A DNA stretch of 64,000 nucleotides from Microcoleus sp. FACHB-68 (GTDB lineage: Bacteria > Cyanobacteriota > Cyanobacteriia > Cyanobacteriales > Oscillatoriaceae), in NCBI RefSeq assembly GCF_014695715.1, contig NZ_JACJOT010000001.1:124001-188000 (forward strand), written 5' to 3'. The translations under genes were made by a program, and so were the position numbers. Positions within the stretch are counted from its first letter, which is position 1. The number at the start of each line of letters is the position of its first letter. This document shows, one piece after another, positions 54,188-62,376 of this stretch. The notes beneath the pieces were generated by a model. The model was not told the DNA's origin. It did no database searches and saw only the letters and a program-made list of their open reading frames with translations.

Positions 54188-56053
54188 ATGAGTAATTTCC
54201 TCCTCCAGACGGTTTGGTTTGTCCCTTGTTATGCCTTAATAGGTGCGGTAATCGGTGCGCTTTGGTCGCCGGGAATTATCCGCCGCACCGGCCCGCGACC
54301 GGCAGGCTATCTCAATGCTTTAATGACATTCTCAGCATTCGCTCACAGTGTAATTTCACTGCCGGCAGCCTGGAGTTATGGGCCACAAGAGATATCTTTT
54401 AGCTGGCTAAGTGCTGCCGGTTTAAATCTCTCAATTGACCTGGAAATCTCAGTGGTCAGTATTGGGGCAATGGCGTTGGTAACTGGGTTAAATTTGTTAG
54501 CCCAAATCTACGCCGTCGGTTACATGGAGATGGACTGGGGTTGGGCGCGGTTCTACGCGTTGCTAGGACTGTTTGAAGCCGGGATGTGCGGTTTAGCCCT
54601 ATGCAACTCCTTATTCTTTAGCTATGTAATTTTGGAAGTCCTCACCCTCGGAACTTATTTACTCGTTGGGTTGTGGTTTAACCAGTCTCTCGTGGTAACA
54701 GGTGCTCGCGATGCTTTCTTAACCAAGCGGGTGGGCGATTTAATTCTACTGATGGGAGTGGTGGCTTTGTTGCCCATCGCCGGAACTTGGAACTTTACCG
54801 AACTGGCTGAATGGGCCAAAACAGCAACATTAGAACCCACAACTGCCACCTTATTAAGTTTGGCTTTAATTGCCGGCCCTCTGGGTAAATGCGCTCAATT
54901 TCCGTTGCATTTGTGGCTAGATGAAGCGATGGAAGGGCCGTTGCCCAGCACAATTTTGCGGAATTCTGTGGTGGTATCAACCGGCGCTTGGGTGCTCATT
55001 AAATTGCAGCCGGTTTTAGCGCTGTCGCCGGTGGCATCCGATGCAATCATCTTCATTGGTTCGGTGACTGCGGTGGGGGCTTCTTTGATTGCAATCGCCC
55101 AGATTGATATTAAGCGATCGCTTTCCTACTCGGTTAGCGCCTACATGGGCTTGGTGTTTATCGCTGTGGGAACTCAGCAAGACCAAACCGCCCTAATTTT
55201 GCTGTTCACCTATGCGGTGGCAATGGCTTTGTTGGTGATGAGCACCGGCACTGTTGTTTGGAACAGCATCACTCAGGATCTCACACAATATGGCGGTCTT
55301 TGGTCGCGCCGGCCTATTACTGCACTGTGCTATATAGTTGGCGCTGCCGGTTTGGTGGCAATGCCGCCTTTAGGGGGTTTCTGGGCGCTGCTGCAAATGG
55401 TTGATCACTTGTGGGACAGTGCACCTTGGTTAGTCGGGGTTTTGCTTACAGTCAATGCTTTAACTGCCTTCAGTGTTACCCGCGAGTTTGGTTTACTTTT
55501 TGCCGGCCAACCCAAACAAATGACGGTGCGATCGCCCGAAGTTCACTGGCCAATGATGTTGCCGATGGTGATTTTGACGGGCTTCACCTTACACGTTCCC
55601 TTGTTGCTGCTGAATTGGTCACTGTTACCAGATTGGGCAATTGTGAATCAATTAGCTGCCGGCTTGCTAATTTTATCTACCGTCCTCGGTTGCGGTGCTG
55701 GGTCACTCATTTATCTGAATAACAGTTGGCAAAAGCCGGTACAATTGCCTTCAAAAGCACTGCAAGACTTTTTTGCCTACGACCTTTACACTGCAAAACT
55801 GTATCGTCTGACTATTGTATTTGTGGTTGATTTAGTCTCCAAGACTATTTTCTGGATTGACCGCTATATCGTTGATGGATTTGTAAATTTTGTGGGGTTA
55901 GCTACAGTTTTCAGCGGTCAAGGTTTAAGGTACAATGTTTCAGGCCAGACGCAGTTTTACGCTCTAACCATTCTTGTGGGAGTCGCTGTTTTAGGAGTTC
56001 TCATGAGCTGGCCGTTATTGATGTCTCATTTTTCATTCATGATTGCCGGTTAA
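54188..56053 (+). CDS. ndhF: NDH-1 subunit NdhF of the CO2-uptake type (NdhF3/NdhF4)
   Basis: ATG 54188 follows AGAGG (54175-54179) by 8 bases and gives MSNFLLQTVWFVPCYALIGA, 621 residues. The upstream GTG 54125 and ATG 54182 are less likely. About 15 membrane segments are present, with the proton-antiporter core (AGPLGKCAQFPLHLWLDEAMEGPLP, lysines and acidic helix residues in place). The GIIRRTGPRPAGYLNALM block after the first helix matches the F3/F4 class that serves CO2 hydration, not respiration. Together with the downstream ndhD and cup genes it should form the distal arm of an NDH-1MS complex in the thylakoid. F3 and F4 cannot be told apart from memory. Confidence 0.9.
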   Translation: MSNFLLQTVWFVPCYALIGAVIGALWSPGIIRRTGPRPAGYLNALMTFSAFAHSVISLPAAWSYGPQEISFSWLSAAGLNLSIDLEISVVSIGAMALVTGLNLLAQIYAVGYMEMDWGWARFYALLGLFEAGMCGLALCNSLFFSYVILEVLTLGTYLLVGLWFNQSLVVTGARDAFLTKRVGDLILLMGVVALLPIAGTWNFTELAEWAKTATLEPTTATLLSLALIAGPLGKCAQFPLHLWLDEAMEGPLPSTILRNSVVVSTGAWVLIKLQPVLALSPVASDAIIFIGSVTAVGASLIAIAQIDIKRSLSYSVSAYMGLVFIAVGTQQDQTALILLFTYAVAMALLVMSTGTVVWNSITQDLTQYGGLWSRRPITALCYIVGAAGLVAMPPLGGFWALLQMVDHLWDSAPWLVGVLLTVNALTAFSVTREFGLLFAGQPKQMTVRSPEVHWPMMLPMVILTGFTLHVPLLLLNWSLLPDWAIVNQLAAGLLILSTVLGCGAGSLIYLNNSWQKPVQLPSKALQDFFAYDLYTAKLYRLTIVFVVDLVSKTIFWIDRYIVDGFVNFVGLATVFSGQGLRYNVSGQTQFYALTILVGVAVLGVLMSWPLLMSHFSFMIAG

Positions 56054-56088
56054 TCAAAAAATCGCTCATTGGATGGAATTAGGGATTC

Positions 56089-56155
56089 TTTGAAGGTGTT
56101 TCTAAAAACTAAATTATGCTGAATCAGCAGAATGATTTTATGAACACCTTTCAAA
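56089..56155. other. long imperfect inverted repeat between ndhF and the carbonic anhydrase gene
   Basis: TTTGAAGGTGTT (56089-56100) pairs with AACACCTTTCAAA (56143-56155), with one bulge. The inner sequence contains TAAAA/TTTTA and the 13-base palindrome TGCTGAATCAGCA (56117-56129). The RNA could fold into one long hairpin. It lies 36 bases after the ndhF stop and 46 before the next ATG. It has no T-run, so a processing or stability element is more likely than a terminator. A small palindromic insertion is another option. Confidence 0.6.
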
Positions 56156-56200
56156 ATTTGTGTAGGTAATTTTTCAACATTTCAAAGGAAGAGTCTAAAA

Positions 56201-56899
56201 ATGAACAGTTTCTCAAGAAGAAGTTTGATTAAGTTGGGTGCCGGTGCCGTCGGAACCGGGGTATTAGCCTCTCAACTTGGTTCCAAATTGACTTTTCCAG
56301 AGCCGGCAGTCGCACAAAAAACTGACTTAACTCCCGATGAATCTCTACAAAAGTTAATGGAGGGGAACCGACGGTTTATTGATAAAAAACGCCTAAGCCC
56401 TAACCAAGACTTTGCACGTCTTGCAGAAGTTGCAAAAGGTCAAAAGCCGTTTGCCTCAATTCTCGGCTGTGCAGATTCCCGGTTCCCTTCTGAAATTATC
56501 TTTGACCAAGGATTAGGTGATTTATTTGTCTGCCGCGTGGCAGGTAATGTCGCCACACCCGAAGAAATTGGCAGCCTAGAATTTGGCAGCTTAGTCTTAG
56601 GCACAAAAGTGATTGTTGTTGTCGGTCATAAAAGATGTGGGGCGGTAGAAGCAACGATTAAAGGCGCTCAGGTTCCCGGTCAAATATCTAGCTTGCTCGA
56701 TGCGATTAGACCAGCGGTTGAAAACACTGAAGGAAAATCTGGTGATCGGCTAGAAAATGCAAGTAAAGCCAATGTGAGCCTGCAAGTTGAGCGACTGAAA
56801 TTATCTCCAGTTCTCTCTCAGTTAATTCAAGAAAATAAACTGAAAATCGTAGGCGCTTATTACGATTTAGATACCGGGACTGTAACTATGGTGAGTTAG
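56201..56899 (+). CDS. exported or thylakoid beta-carbonic anhydrase (EcaB-like)
   Basis: This 232-residue protein starts with a twin-arginine-like leader (SRRSLIKLGAGAVGTGVLAS). The beta-class zinc site is complete: Cys in SILGCADSRFPSE, the Asp/Arg dyad within ADSR, and His and Cys in VVGHKRCGAVEA. It is preceded by AGGAAGAG. Embedding between ndhF and ndhD ties it to CO2 uptake. In Synechocystis a thylakoid beta-carbonic anhydrase, EcaB (Slr0051), has been reported, as I recall, to contact the CupA/CupB proteins, and this locus provides genetic linkage for that. It should act in the periplasm or thylakoid lumen side. Activity is inferred from intact residues. Confidence 0.9.
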   Translation: MNSFSRRSLIKLGAGAVGTGVLASQLGSKLTFPEPAVAQKTDLTPDESLQKLMEGNRRFIDKKRLSPNQDFARLAEVAKGQKPFASILGCADSRFPSEIIFDQGLGDLFVCRVAGNVATPEEIGSLEFGSLVLGTKVIVVVGHKRCGAVEATIKGAQVPGQISSLLDAIRPAVENTEGKSGDRLENASKANVSLQVERLKLSPVLSQLIQENKLKIVGAYYDLDTGTVTMVS

Positions 56900-57001
56900 A
56901 ACCTGGATTCGTTGATTAATGGCTAATTATTAAAATAAAAATTAACAATTAGTCATTAATTATTAACAAAGGACAAGCAGACAAAGAACAAAGGACACTT
57001 T

Positions 57002-58507
57002 ATGCTTAGCACGCTGATCTGGCTGCCCGTAGTGGGTGCTGCTCTTGTGGGATTGTTACCGGGAAACCTCAATGCAAATCGGGTGCGTTTTATCGCAGTA
57101 GCAATCGCTTCTGCTATCCTATTGTGGACTTTCTGGTTGGGAAGCCAGTTTAGTTTAACCGTTTCCGGGTTGCAATTTCAGGAATATTTACCCTGGATTC
57201 CTCAATTAGGTTTGACCTACAACTTAGGGGTAGATGGCTTATCTTTTCCATTGCTAGCTTTAAGCGGCTTGCTGACATGGATTGCCATTTACGGCAACGG
57301 TGAAGGCGTGGAACGTCCCCGGCTTTACTATTCTTTGATTCTGCTCGTCAATGCCGGCATTGCTGGGGCTTTTGCCGCTCAGAATTTGCTGCTGTTTGTT
57401 TTATTTTACGAATTGGAATTAATCCCCCTATATCTTTTGATTGCGATTTGGGGCGGTTCCAAACGCGGCTATGCCGGCATGAAATTTCTCATCTACACAG
57501 CCGTATCGGGAATTTTAATTCTCGCAGCATTTTTAGGGATGACTTGGCTGAGTGACTCTACCAGCTTTGATTTTGATGCAATTCTCACCCAAGGATTACC
57601 CTTAACTACACAACTGATTCTGCTGACCCTTCTGCTAATCGGTTTTGGCATCAAAATTCCACTGGTTCCCCTGCATACCTGGTTGCCTGATGCTTATGTT
57701 GAAGCTTCGCCGCCCATAGCAATTCTTCTCGGTGGAATTCTCGCCAAGTTAGGCGCTTATGGATTAGTTCGGTTTGGATTGCAACTGTTTCCTGAAACTT
57801 GGACGATTGTAGCACCAGGGCTATCAATTATTGGGGTAGTCAGTGTGCTTTATGGCGCACTCAGCGCGATTGCTCAAAAAGACATCAAACGCATGGTGGC
57901 TTACAGTTCTATCGGTCACATGGGCTATATTTTAGTCGCTGCGGCTGCCGGCACCCCGCTTAGCCTTCTCGGATGTGTTTCCCAAATGGTTGCCCACGGT
58001 TTAATTCTGGCAATTCTCTTTTATTTGGTGGGGATTATTGAGGAAAAAGTCGGCACCCGCGAATTAGATTTGCTCAACGGCTTGATGAATCCCATTCGCG
58101 GTTTACCCCTAGTCAGTGGATTGTTAATTTTAGGCGGAATGGCGAGTGCCGGCATTCCAGGTTTAGTCGGGTTTATCGCAGAATTTCTCGTCTTTCAAGG
58201 CAGTTTCCCAGTCTTTCCAGTACCCACACTTTTGTGTGTCATTGCCTCCGGTTTAACAGCCGTCTACTTTGTCATTTTGCTGAACCGCACTTGCTTTGGC
58301 AAACTGGATAACAACTTGGCTTACTATCCCAAAATAAAATGGCCAGAACGCATTCCAGCCTTAGTTTTAGCTGTTACCATTTTCTTACTAGGAATTCAAC
58401 CCAATTGGTTAGTGCGCTGGAGTGAACCCACAACCACAGCAATGGTTGCCGCGATTTCAAATAATAGCACTCAAGAAGTCGCCATCAACTATCACTCACA
58501 AAAGTAA
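57002..58507 (+). CDS. ndhD: NDH-1 subunit NdhD of the CO2-uptake type (NdhD3/NdhD4)
   Basis: This 501-residue antiporter-like subunit has about 14 membrane segments. Landmarks are YNLGVDGLSFPLLALS, FYELELIPLYLLIAIWGG (conserved helix-5 glutamate), FGIKIPLVPLHTWLPDAYVEASPP (helix-7 lysine and HTWLPDAH-like loop) and AQKDIKRMVAYSSIGHMGY. It is the ndhD partner of the upstream ndhF and the downstream cup gene. Its place inside a five-gene run defines it as the D3/D4 type, not the respiratory D1/D2 type. Translation starts at ATG 57002 after AAAGGAC. The gap from the carbonic anhydrase gene is 102 bases. Confidence 0.93.
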   Translation: MLSTLIWLPVVGAALVGLLPGNLNANRVRFIAVAIASAILLWTFWLGSQFSLTVSGLQFQEYLPWIPQLGLTYNLGVDGLSFPLLALSGLLTWIAIYGNGEGVERPRLYYSLILLVNAGIAGAFAAQNLLLFVLFYELELIPLYLLIAIWGGSKRGYAGMKFLIYTAVSGILILAAFLGMTWLSDSTSFDFDAILTQGLPLTTQLILLTLLLIGFGIKIPLVPLHTWLPDAYVEASPPIAILLGGILAKLGAYGLVRFGLQLFPETWTIVAPGLSIIGVVSVLYGALSAIAQKDIKRMVAYSSIGHMGYILVAAAAGTPLSLLGCVSQMVAHGLILAILFYLVGIIEEKVGTRELDLLNGLMNPIRGLPLVSGLLILGGMASAGIPGLVGFIAEFLVFQGSFPVFPVPTLLCVIASGLTAVYFVILLNRTCFGKLDNNLAYYPKIKWPERIPALVLAVTIFLLGIQPNWLVRWSEPTTTAMVAAISNNSTQEVAINYHSQK

Positions 58508-58611
58508 TTCTGGCAGAAACAGAGTAATTACAAAACAGGTTTTTCAACGTGCAAAGCTATCTGCCGGCACCCCTACTTTTAGCAATGTTACAGTCTCGGA
58601 AAACCGTCCAG

Positions 58612-58646
58612 TAATGGGTAATAGTCAGAATTATTATTACCCATTA
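58612..58646. other. perfect 12-base stem hairpin just before the phosphatidyltransferase gene
   Basis: TAATGGGTAATA and TATTACCCATTA pair perfectly around an 11-base loop. The stem ends 14 bases before the GTG start at 58661 and is followed by AAAAAA, not T, so on the plus strand it is not a terminator. It could modulate translation of the next gene, which has no visible Shine-Dalgarno, or processing of the operon mRNA. Confidence 0.65.
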
Positions 58647-58660
58647 AAAAACCCACCTCT

Positions 58661-59257
58661 GTGATCAATTCCATTCCTGCCGCACTCGTTGTTTTCCGCT
58701 TTCTCATTGGCCCATTTCTGCTTTGGGATGCACTTGATGGTCAAACAAGCATTTGGTTTATTGCCGGCTTCGTGGCAGCCTTTCTCTCAGATATCTTTGA
58801 TGGCATCATTGCTAGACGCCTCAAAATCAGCACAGCCGGCTTACGTCAAGCTGATAGTTGGGCCGACCGTTGCCTTTATATCTGTGTATTCAGTAGCGCA
58901 TGGTTAGTCAACAAAGACTTAGTCATTGCCTTCCGCATCCCATTGCTAACCGTCGTTTTCGCACAGTTAATGTGGTGGATCGTTAACTTGCTGAAATATG
59001 GCAAACCCGCCAGTTACCACAGCTACTCAGCCAAAATTTGGGGAATCACCCTTTTCATTGCAACAATTGCTTGGTTCAGCCTTGATCGTGCAGGAATTGC
59101 CCTTTGGCTTGCCATCATCGTAGGCATTCTTCACACCCTAGAAGAAATAGCCATGACCCTAATTTTACCCATCTGGAAGCATGACGTTCTAAGTATCTAC
59201 CACGCCATTAACTTGCGCCGGCAGCTAAACACCCAAACTGCAACCACAGAAAACTAA
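58661..59257 (+). CDS. CDP-alcohol phosphatidyltransferase family membrane protein
   Basis: This 198-residue protein starts at GTG 58661 (MINSIPAALVVFRF). It has about five membrane helices. The active-site signature is DIFDGIIARRLKISTAGLRQ followed by ADSWAD. The four acidic residues align with D-x2-DG-x2-AR ... D-x3-D, although the usual glycine before the last pair is displaced. Enzymes of this family join a CDP-linked lipid to an alcohol in the membrane. Its role inside a CO2-uptake operon is unknown. It might make a lipid head group for the complex or be a passenger. No terminator separates it from ndhD or from the following cup gene. Confidence 0.82.
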   Translation: MINSIPAALVVFRFLIGPFLLWDALDGQTSIWFIAGFVAAFLSDIFDGIIARRLKISTAGLRQADSWADRCLYICVFSSAWLVNKDLVIAFRIPLLTVVFAQLMWWIVNLLKYGKPASYHSYSAKIWGITLFIATIAWFSLDRAGIALWLAIIVGILHTLEEIAMTLILPIWKHDVLSIYHAINLRRQLNTQTATTEN

Positions 59258-59296
59258 TCTATCCCAACCCTCCAAAACAAAAAAAATCTTCCCTCA

Positions 59297-59335
59297 TCAT
59301 CTGCGTTTATCAGCGTCCATCTGCGGTTAAAAAAT
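59297..59335. repeat. ATCTGCGTTTATCAGCGTCC-type dispersed repeat
   Basis: This is a copy of the ATCTGCG...ATCTGCGGTTAAAAAA family seen at 37684-37775, lying within the operon gap between the phosphatidyltransferase and cup genes. It sits 29-67 bases before the cup start. Confidence 0.7.
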
Positions 59336-59363
59336 TCAAACTTATACTTAAGAGAAAAGAACA

Positions 59364-60662
59364 ATGGTACAAACTCCTCCCCAACAAACCACCAAACTCC
59401 CCCCCTCCCAGCATGAATTTGCCAACATCATTCATCGCCTAGAAGCAGGTGGGGCAATGCTACCAGACACCCCAGAAAACCTCATGCAAATTATCGGCAT
59501 TTATAAAGCTTATGCCGTGCCGATGGATTTCTACTGGAGGGATCTACTTTATATTGCAGAACGCGTATTTTTAGACCCACTTCCCTTCTTTAAATACTTT
59601 CTACCAAAAGAGTATTTAGAACTGCATAACCACTATGCCGGTGACGATGCAGATTTGCGAGTTTGGCGCGGAGAAGCCACGGCTCATCCTGAACTCTTGG
59701 AGTTCATGGAAAAAGGGGAAATAAAGACGAAAATGCCTCGGTTATTTCGCCACCTGTTACATGATCGGGTGAATATGGAATTTGCCGAAGCTTGTATGCG
59801 AGCCATGTTTTGGCACAGAGATATGGGGGGTAAATTCGATCCCTATCTCGATACCGATGAATATAAAGCTAATGCAGATCGGGCAATTAAAGCTTATTTC
59901 AAAGGCAATCCGGTGATGCTGGGACTGTATAAGTTATTCCCAGAAATGTTTATTGAACAAGTGCGGCAACTGTCTTATTACAGCAATTTAGGCTTGTTCT
60001 GGGAAGTGATGGCTCCGGTTTTCTTTGAAATGTCTGACCTTTATGATGAAGGGAAAATTACCAGCGTTCCAGAAGCCATGAATTTTCTGGTTAATGGAAT
60101 TTTTGCCGTTGCCGGTCGTCCGATTTACCACCACGTTTATATTCGGGGTGAGATGTACGAAATTATCCCCAAATCTAAAGGGTTTGTCTGGCTGTACGAA
60201 GCTGCATTACCTTATGTAGAAGCGGTGTTTTACCGGACTGCTCCTTTCCGAGGTACAAAGTCTTACAACGCTCAAGCTAACCAAGTACCCGAAGATCAGA
60301 AAGATTTCCATTATGGAATTCTTTATGCTGATGTGTTTCCCGTGGGTACTGCCGGCATTCCCCCCACACTTTTAATGCAGGATATGCTGCATTTCCTCCC
60401 CCCCTACCTTGTGGATTACTATCGCCAGCACTGTCGCGGTGAAGAAGATATGTTAATCCAATTAGGGATTACTTTTCAGCGTTCCATGTATTGCGTCACC
60501 TCGGCGGTGATTCAAGCATTACGCACTGCAACACTTCATCCTTTAGACGATCCAGATCCAGAACACCTACAGGCAAATCGGGCGTTTTTTGAAGCTCAAA
60601 TGGATCGGTTTAAGCGTCCTGAAGCTCGTTTGCGAGATATTCAAAGGCAAGATTACCGATAG
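59364..60662 (+). CDS. CO2 hydration protein of NDH-1 (CupA/CupB, ChpX/ChpY family)
   Basis: This 432-residue protein carries family landmarks FYWRDLLYIAERVFLDPLPF, MRAMFWHRDMGGKFDPYLDT, AVAGRPIYHHVYIRGEMYE and QRSMYCVTSAVIQALRTATL. A His130/Arg135 pair (RHLLHDR) coincides with the His/Arg pair described, as I recall, at the zinc site of Thermosynechococcus CupA. The protein sits on NdhF in the thylakoid and hydrates CO2 to bicarbonate using electron-transfer energy. No cupS gene follows, which argues slightly for the CupB (constitutive) form, but length favours CupA; the paralogue is left open. The gene closes the operon before a strong terminator. Confidence 0.92.
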   Translation: MVQTPPQQTTKLPPSQHEFANIIHRLEAGGAMLPDTPENLMQIIGIYKAYAVPMDFYWRDLLYIAERVFLDPLPFFKYFLPKEYLELHNHYAGDDADLRVWRGEATAHPELLEFMEKGEIKTKMPRLFRHLLHDRVNMEFAEACMRAMFWHRDMGGKFDPYLDTDEYKANADRAIKAYFKGNPVMLGLYKLFPEMFIEQVRQLSYYSNLGLFWEVMAPVFFEMSDLYDEGKITSVPEAMNFLVNGIFAVAGRPIYHHVYIRGEMYEIIPKSKGFVWLYEAALPYVEAVFYRTAPFRGTKSYNAQANQVPEDQKDFHYGILYADVFPVGTAGIPPTLLMQDMLHFLPPYLVDYYRQHCRGEEDMLIQLGITFQRSMYCVTSAVIQALRTATLHPLDDPDPEHLQANRAFFEAQMDRFKRPEARLRDIQRQDYR

Positions 60663-60697
60663 GAAGTTTTCTCGAAATCTTCCTTTTAAGAGTCCTA

Positions 60698-60733
60698 CAA
60701 GCCTCCTTAATTAAAAGGGGGCTTGTTTTTTTT
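60698..60733 (+). terminator. factor-independent terminator of the CO2-uptake operon
   Basis: CAAGCCTCCTT and AAAGGGGGCTTG form a GC-rich stem with one mismatch and a short AATTA loop, followed by eight T. It starts 36 bases after the cup stop. Confidence 0.9.
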
Positions 60734-60741
60734 GCAGGGGC

Positions 60742-60794
60742 GTTGGTTGGGCGAAGTGAAACCCAGGGTTCACCGGCACTCAACCCAACCCTAC
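60742..60794. repeat. dispersed TTGGTTGGG palindrome providing a stop codon
   Basis: GGTTGGG (60745-60751) and CCCAACC (60784-60790) flank an inner GAAACCC/GGGTTC palindrome. Minus-strand reading gives GTAGGGTTGGG, whose TAG ends the DUF2809 gene at 60791. It is related to 39864-39892. Confidence 0.65.
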
Positions 60795-61207
60795 TTGAAG
60801 GCCGGCACCAGCTTTGATTTGAGATATCGCACGACCAACCAAGTGAGAACACACCCGATAAAATAGTGCGGGAAATCCCACCAAACAAAAGTTGTACCCA
60901 GCAGGAGTTTGCCCAAAGTTGTTGCGCGGATGGCTTGCAAAAAGGCCGGCTGCCACAACTGCAGGAACTCGATCACTGAGGTGATGATGAAAACTGCGGA
61001 TGCGATCTTCACCGGCTGCACTTTGGGCCAAATGAAAACTCCCAGCAAGATCCAGAAGGTTTCGTAAACAACATCGCCGGCATAATCATAAGCCCATCCG
61101 CTGAATGGCCCTTGATACACCTTCGTCGCCAATCCCAAAGGAACCATCAGGAGCGAGAGGATAAGGATCACGGTGCGATAGGTGCGAAATCTATGGGCGT
61201 CGGACAT
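60791..61207 (-). CDS. DUF2809 family membrane protein
   Basis: This 138-residue protein has four membrane helices (TVILILSLLMVPLGLATKVY; VVYETFWILLGVFIWPK; IASAVFIITSVIEFLQLW; HYFIGCVLTWLVVRYLKSKL). An EFLQLWQPAFLQAIRATTLGK loop and TFVWWDFPHY motif are characteristic of DUF2809. No function is known. The last codons abut a dispersed repeat that supplies the stop. It is convergent with the cup gene across the operon terminator. The start is 173 bases from the divergent Psb32-like gene. Confidence 0.82.
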   Translation of the reverse strand: MSDAHRFRTYRTVILILSLLMVPLGLATKVYQGPFSGWAYDYAGDVVYETFWILLGVFIWPKVQPVKIASAVFIITSVIEFLQLWQPAFLQAIRATTLGKLLLGTTFVWWDFPHYFIGCVLTWLVVRYLKSKLVPAFK

Positions 61208-61380
61208 AGGGCGTGGGGCATGGGAATGCTCTTAATTCTGCCGCATCTAGGGCGCTTCGGCACTTTGCCGGGGTTCTGTGTTTGAGACTAAATTAAAATA
61301 GTGTAAAGAAATGTTATCTTTCTATTAACCTTTAAAACAAAGCATTAGCGTCCACCTTAGAGATTCCTTTAGAACTTCCC

Positions 61381-62184
61381 ATGCAAATACGTTTTCCTCA
61401 AAGACTTTTAATATCTGTCACTGCATTCATCCTGGCTCTATCGGTTTGGGCATTTGCACCGGCTGCTTATGCTTACGAAAATCCCGACTTGCTGCCCGAC
61501 ACTCAGACCGCCGTGATTGATTTGGCCAAATCTCTCACCGACAATCAGGAAGCAACACTGGATAAAGACTTAGAGCAATTTGAAGCCGAAACCGGCTGGA
61601 AACTGAGAGTTTTAACTCAATATGACCGCACACCTGGCCGTGCGGTGAAAAAGTTTTGGAATCTAGATAATAAAAGCGTTCTGCTTGTTGCCGATCCGCG
61701 TGGCGGCAATTTGCTGAATTTTAACGTTGGCGATGAGCTATACCCCCTGCTGCCGCGCACTTTCTGGATCGAGTTGCAAACGCGTTTCGGCAATCAGTTC
61801 TTTGTCAGGGAGGAAGGGGAAGATCAAGCGATCCTTCAATCTTTAGAGTCTGTAAAAACTTGTTTGCGTCAGGGTGGCTGTCGGGTTGTGCCGGGACTGC
61901 CTAGAGAGCAATGGATTCTCACCCTGATTACTTCCGTGCTGGGTGGAATTATCTGCGGATTTGCGGCTCAACCCCGTGATGGAAAAGTATTTGCATGGCA
62001 GTGGGCGTTAATTTTCTCGCCGCTGTGGGGCATCTTGTTCATCGCCTTCGGAATCGGGCCGGTGATCACCCGCACCTCGGAGTGGCTGCCTTTATTCCGC
62101 AATATTATTGGGTTTGTTCTGGGTGCCTTGGTGGCTTATCTGACGCCGATGCTCAAACAATCTTCTGCAAATTCTGAAACCTAG
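61381..62184 (+). CDS. psb32: TPM-domain protein, Psb32-like
   Basis: This 267-residue protein has a signal peptide (LLISVTAFILALSVWAFAPAAYAY). The TPM domain has NPDLLPDTQTAVIDLAKSLT, LEQFEAETGWKLRVLTQY and SVLLVADPRGGNLLNFNVGD. A final hydrophobic part has three to four helices (ILTLITSVLGGIICGFAA and after). The TPM part matches cyanobacterial Psb32, which protects photosystem II and aids repair. The C-terminal membrane region is longer than a single-anchor Psb32, a feature also found in other cyanobacterial versions as far as I recall. It lies on the thylakoid or plasma membrane. Confidence 0.82.
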   Translation: MQIRFPQRLLISVTAFILALSVWAFAPAAYAYENPDLLPDTQTAVIDLAKSLTDNQEATLDKDLEQFEAETGWKLRVLTQYDRTPGRAVKKFWNLDNKSVLLVADPRGGNLLNFNVGDELYPLLPRTFWIELQTRFGNQFFVREEGEDQAILQSLESVKTCLRQGGCRVVPGLPREQWILTLITSVLGGIICGFAAQPRDGKVFAWQWALIFSPLWGILFIAFGIGPVITRTSEWLPLFRNIIGFVLGALVAYLTPMLKQSSANSET

Positions 62185-62328
62185 AGGCAGTGGGGCGCAC
62201 AAGACCGGCAAAGGATTTCTCTTTCTGTAGAGCCGAGCGTCCCGAATTACCAGATTAGCTGAAAACGGATCAGTTAGGTTTATCGTGTAGCTTTTGCGAA
62301 GGAATCGCGTAAACTTTAGTTTGGAGGT

Positions 62329-62363
62329 ACGGCATCCCTCTGCCGTTATAACCCGGCAGGGTT
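62329..62363 (+). other. two adjacent small stem-loops before cobH
   Basis: ACGGCA/TGCCGT (62329-62346) and AACCC/GGGTT (62350-62363) form consecutive short stems ending 13 bases before the cobH ATG. The cobalamin-riboswitch B12-box was looked for and not found. They could shield or position the start; no function is claimed. Confidence 0.35.
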
Positions 62364-62376
62364 TAACGCGATTTTC

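Noticed and set aside
58422-58664. 80-codon ORF overlapping the end of ndhD
   Set aside because: Most of it is an alternate frame of ndhD, and it runs through the 58612 hairpin.
62185-62376. Cobalamin riboswitch upstream of cobH
   Set aside because: Looked for because of cobH, but no B12-box or multi-stem core was found; only two small stem-loops are present.
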